NCBI GenBank assembly: GCA_007135295.1
Contig: SLJD01000164.1
Location: 1-16,041, forward strand
From: Phycisphaerales bacterium
GTDB lineage: Bacteria > Planctomycetota > Phycisphaerae > Phycisphaerales > SM1A02
Direction: 5' to 3'
DNA length: 16,041 nucleotides
Under the pieces are notes generated by a model. That model ran no database searches. It worked only from the letters and a program-made list of their open reading frames with translations, and had not been told where the DNA came from. The translations under genes and the position numbers were made by a program. This document shows, in pieces, positions 13,221 to 16,041 of the stretch (position 1 is the first letter of the stretch; each line of letters starts with the position of its first letter).

Positions 13221-13604
13221 ATGTCCAGCCCCAGCGATTGCCGTTTTACTGAGTCGCATGAATGGTTCCGCGTCGATGGTGACATCGTCACGCTCGGCAT
13301 CACCCAGTTCGCGGCCGACGAGTTGACCGACATCACTTATGTCGAGGTGAAGGAGCCGGGCACTGAGATCGAGCCGGGCGAGCCGGTCGGCGAGCTGGAA
13401 TCGGTCAAGACGACCGCCGATGTGTTCTCGGTGGTCGGCGGCGAGATCGTCGAGGTCAACGAAGCGCTGGCCGAGGACCCTTCGCTGGTTAACTCCTCGC
13501 CGTTCGACGACGGCTGGCTTGTCAAGATCCGCACGAGCGACACGAGCCCGCTTGAGGATCTGATGGATCAGCCGACCTACGACGAGAAGCACCCGGTTGG
13601 CTGA
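13221..13604 (+). CDS. gcvH: Glycine cleavage system H protein
   Basis: GcvH is the lipoyl carrier of the glycine cleavage complex and passes the aminomethyl group between the P, T and L proteins; it is also a relay in lipoate assembly. The 127-residue length is normal. Seen: the N-terminal FTESHEWFRVDGD, GITQFAADEL (26-35), the lipoylation motif ELESVKTTADV with K63 as the modified lysine, GGEIVEVNEAL, and DDGWLVKIRTSD. All hallmark residues are present. It is unusual in standing apart from gcvT and gcvP and in leading an operon with an ABC exporter: its TGA overlaps the TTG start of the ATPase gene by eight bases. A good promoter lies upstream. Confidence 0.95.
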   Translation: MSSPSDCRFTESHEWFRVDGDIVTLGITQFAADELTDITYVEVKEPGTEIEPGEPVGELESVKTTADVFSVVGGEIVEVNEALAEDPSLVNSSPFDDGWLVKIRTSDTSPLEDLMDQPTYDEKHPVG

Positions 13605-14352
13605 ACCCACCGCCGATCATCCGATTATCCGGCTGAGCGGCGTCGTCAAGACTTACCAACTCGGCCGTCGGCAGGTGCACGCGCTTCGGGGTGTGGACCT
13701 GACGATCGACACGCCCGGGTTCTACGCCATCATGGGTGCTTCAGGCAGTGGCAAGTCGACGCTGCTGCACCTTATGGCCGGCCTCGACCATCCCGAAGCG
13801 GGTGAGCTTGAAGTGGCCGGCGAGCGCATCGACTTGCTGGATGAGGTCGCGCTGACACGGTTCCGGCGGCGAAGGATCGGTATTGTCTTCCAGCAGTTCA
13901 ATCTCATTTCCACGCTCAGCGCGCTGGAAAATGTGGCCCTGCCGGCCTTGCTGGACGGTTGGAATGCCCGTTCAGCACGTGACCGGGCGAGAGAACTCCT
14001 GGATGCCTTGGGAATGTCGCACCGGACCTCGCATCGGCCTGATGCCCTTTCCGGCGGCGAGCAGCAGCGTGTCGCCATCGCGCGGGCGCTCATGTTCGAC
14101 CCGCCGGTCCTCTTTGCCGACGAGCCCACCGGCAACCTTGATACGTCCAGCAGCGATCAGCTCTTCGATCTGCTCGGCACGCTGGCGTCCGAACACAGTC
14201 TGACCGTGCTCATGGTCACGCACGAAGCCACAGCTGCCATACACTGTCACCGCGTCTACGTGCTGCGCGACGGACGCATCACCGGTTCCTTTGACGTGGA
14301 AGACCTTGATGTCCCCGAGTTGGCGACTCGCGCTCAACAACTTGGCCGGTAG
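13597..14352 (+). CDS. ABC transporter ATP-binding protein, LolD/MacB type
   Basis: This 251-residue ATPase subunit powers an FtsX-type exporter of the kind that extracts lipoproteins or exports peptides. Seen: Walker A GASGSGKST (47-55), Q-loop FQQFN (98-102) in the LolD-like IGIVFQQFNLISTLSALENV context, signature LSGGEQQRVAIARAL (151-165), Walker B VLFADEPTGNLD (171-182) and H-loop VTHE (H209). All catalytic elements are intact. The only plausible start is TTG at 13597, eight bases inside gcvH; the next candidates would cut into the fold. GAGAAG upstream is a possible ribosome-binding site. It overlaps the permease gene by 44 bases, so the two are tightly coupled. The transported substrate is not evident. 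Confidence 0.94.
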   Translation: MAEPTADHPIIRLSGVVKTYQLGRRQVHALRGVDLTIDTPGFYAIMGASGSGKSTLLHLMAGLDHPEAGELEVAGERIDLLDEVALTRFRRRRIGIVFQQFNLISTLSALENVALPALLDGWNARSARDRARELLDALGMSHRTSHRPDALSGGEQQRVAIARALMFDPPVLFADEPTGNLDTSSSDQLFDLLGTLASEHSLTVLMVTHEATAAIHCHRVYVLRDGRITGSFDVEDLDVPELATRAQQLGR

Positions 14353-16041
14353 GCGGCTCCGCACGGGGCTGATGGTGGCGGCCATTGCCTTCGCCGCGAG
14401 CCTTGTCGTCGCGGTTTCCACCGCCATTCACTCCGGACAGGCGACATCCGAGGAGCAGATCTACCAGTTCCTGGGGGAAACTGACGCAAGAATTATTCAT
14501 CAGTTCAACGGACGATTCGATGCCGGCCTGCTCGATATGGTCCGCAGCTGGCCGGAGGTGGAACTGGCGACAGGGCGGCTTGGCGGTTCGCTGACTCTCG
14601 TCCGAGCGGACGGTCGGGCGGATCCTGAGACCGGTCGGCCGCTGCGCACGACGTCGAATGTCGTTGGCGTGGACCTCGAATACGAACTCGACTTTCGCCG
14701 GCTCGACCTCAGGGCCGGGCGGCTGGCACGTGACCCCGGTGAGATCCTGATCGATCCGCTGACCGCGGAAGCCCTTGAAGCTGAGGTCGGCGATGAACTG
14801 CACGTCCAGCGGTTCGGTGAACCGGTCGAGTTCGAAGTTGCCGGGATCTACGAACGCCGTCGACTCGGTACGCTGCAACGGCCGCGTGTGTACGTAGATC
14901 ACACTGTCCTTGGCGAAGTCACCGGTCGCACCGGACAACTTTCAAGCATTGCCATTCTCGTCCGGGACGATGTTGATGTGCACGCGTTCTGCGATCGTTA
15001 CAACACCGAGCTTCCTGAACCGCTGAGCCTGGAACCGGCTGAACTCGCCCGGACCGGGTTCGACCGCCGCGTCGAAGCGAGCCGTCTCGGTCTGATTGTC
15101 GCGTCAGGCTTGGCGTTCATGAGCGCAGCGTTCATTATCGTCACAGGCCTGACGACAGCGGTGACCGAGCGGCAGCGTGAAATGGCGGTTATCCGCTGCA
15201 TCGGTGGCAGCCGCAGTCAGCTGTTCACCAGTCAACTTATGGTGGGGGGGCTGCTCGGCGGTATGGGGGCGGTGATGGGTGTTCCGGTGGGGATCGCTCT
15301 CGCGGCGGCCCTCCTCTGGTGGCTGCGCGACACGGTCGAGGTCGATTTGTACATATCAACGTTCGGGATCTATCTCACTGTCATCGGCTCGCTCGCTGCG
15401 GGGCTTGCGGGGGCGGTGTACCCGGCGTGGCTGGCCGGTCGGGTGACGCCGCTGCGCGCCTTGGCACGTCAGGCTCAGCCGATCCGGCCGATGAGCATTG
15501 CAGCGTGCGGGCTGGCTGGCCTGGCCATCATGGGGGTGCAATTGGCGCTGCTCCTGCCGGAGAGCGCCGAGCAGCGGTTCTGGCTGTACACGTTCATCGG
15601 ACTGCCGGCGGTGCACATTGCTTACTTCCTGCTCGCGGTGCCGGTACTGTGGATCGTGGCCAAAGCCCTGGCCGGCCCGCCGCTGGAACTGTTTAGCCGC
15701 GCACTGCGGTTGCCGGCCGGCATGCTCGCCCGCTCCGTCCTCGCGACGCCGTTTCGGCACGGCTTCACCGCCGGCGCACTCATGGTCGGCATTTCGGTCA
15801 TGGTCAGCACCTGGTCGAACGGGACGGCGCTGATCGATGGCTGGATTGACCGCATGGAATTCGCAGACGGCTTCGTCTTTCGCACGACCGGCATTCCGCC
15901 CGATCAGCAGCAGGCCATCACTGAACTTGATTTCGTGACGGATTTCAGTTCGGTCAGTTATATGCCGGTTCGCGTTGTTGGTCAGCAGGTCTTTGGCGTC
16001 CAGGGGATCGGGCCGCAGAACGTCGTCTGCATCGGCTTCGA
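14309..16041 (+). CDS. FtsX-like ABC transporter permease, cut by the window end
   Basis: This is the membrane subunit partnering the LolD/MacB-type ATPase. The frame is open from ATG 14309 to the window end (about 577 codons, no stop), so the C-terminus is missing. Seen: N-terminal SWRLALNNLAGRRLRTGLM then helix 1 (about 19-38), a periplasmic MacB-like domain (about 40-255), helix 2 (about 258-282), and the FtsX motif ERQREMAVIRCIGGSRSQLF (about 286-305), which contacts the ATPase. Further helices lie at about 310-338, 352-377, 395-417 and 424-454. A second set begins with TPFRHGFTAGALMVGISVMV (about 484-503), leading into another periplasmic domain. This suggests the tandem type with two FtsX units in one chain, usually about 800 residues or more. 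It starts 44 bases inside the ATPase gene, with GGAAG about eight bases upstream. Confidence 0.92.
   Translation, partial: MSPSWRLALNNLAGRRLRTGLMVAAIAFAASLVVAVSTAIHSGQATSEEQIYQFLGETDARIIHQFNGRFDAGLLDMVRSWPEVELATGRLGGSLTLVRADGRADPETGRPLRTTSNVVGVDLEYELDFRRLDLRAGRLARDPGEILIDPLTAEALEAEVGDELHVQRFGEPVEFEVAGIYERRRLGTLQRPRVYVDHTVLGEVTGRTGQLSSIAILVRDDVDVHAFCDRYNTELPEPLSLEPAELARTGFDRRVEASRLGLIVASGLAFMSAAFIIVTGLTTAVTERQREMAVIRCIGGSRSQLFTSQLMVGGLLGGMGAVMGVPVGIALAAALLWWLRDTVEVDLYISTFGIYLTVIGSLAAGLAGAVYPAWLAGRVTPLRALARQAQPIRPMSIAACGLAGLAIMGVQLALLLPESAEQRFWLYTFIGLPAVHIAYFLLAVPVLWIVAKALAGPPLELFSRALRLPAGMLARSVLATPFRHGFTAGALMVGISVMVSTWSNGTALIDGWIDRMEFADGFVFRTTGIPPDQQQAITELDFVTDFSSVSYMPVRVVGQQVFGVQGIGPQNVVCIGF

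Overview
The window is a GC-rich stretch of bacterial chromosome with tightly packed housekeeping genes. There is no rRNA or tRNA gene, insertion sequence, phage gene or CRISPR array. Gene content and protein style suggest a planctomycete-like (PVC group) bacterium, possibly of the Phycisphaerae type: a zinc-finger-less Fpg, a long PurF-like protein, a YycJ-type metallo-hydrolase, Arg-rich TPR proteins, and a cmk-plsC operon led by a TIM-barrel protein. This placement is inference from protein style, not from a marker gene.

Layout. 1-390 (+): 3' end of a formamidopyrimidine-DNA glycosylase gene. 644-2449 (+): lepA (EF4), complete. 2508-2930 (+): group II truncated haemoglobin. 3044-3505 (-): two tiny membrane proteins of the DUF3185 and DUF1328 types. 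3506-3853: a 348-bp gene-free stretch with direct and inverted repeats. 3854-4756 (+): YycJ/WalJ-type metallo-beta-lactamase-fold hydrolase. 4742-5584 (-): conserved-looking protein of unknown function whose 3' end overlaps the hydrolase gene. 5585-5894: shared divergent promoter region carrying a 14-bp-period tandem array. 5895-7811 (+): long amidophosphoribosyltransferase-like protein, followed by a good intrinsic terminator. 7995-10363 (+): two translationally coupled TPR proteins. 12675-10381 (-): operon of a TIM-barrel sugar isomerase-like protein, cytidylate kinase and a PlsC-type acyltransferase. 12676-13220: a 545-bp divergent intergenic region with a candidate terminated transcript of its own on the minus strand. 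13221-16041 (+): operon of gcvH, a LolD/MacB-type ABC ATPase and an FtsX-type permease cut by the window end.

How the genes fit together. Most are single housekeeping units: base-excision repair, ribosome rescue/translocation, purine synthesis, pyrimidine nucleotide supply coupled to phospholipid synthesis, and a lipoprotein or envelope exporter. No defence or biosynthetic gene cluster is apparent. The most unusual material is non-coding or architectural: the candidate small RNA at about 12824-12965, the tandem array between the divergent genes at 5611-5721, the repeat-rich leader at 3560-3701, a solitary gcvH leading an ABC-exporter operon, and a TIM-barrel protein whose usual metal-site residues look changed.
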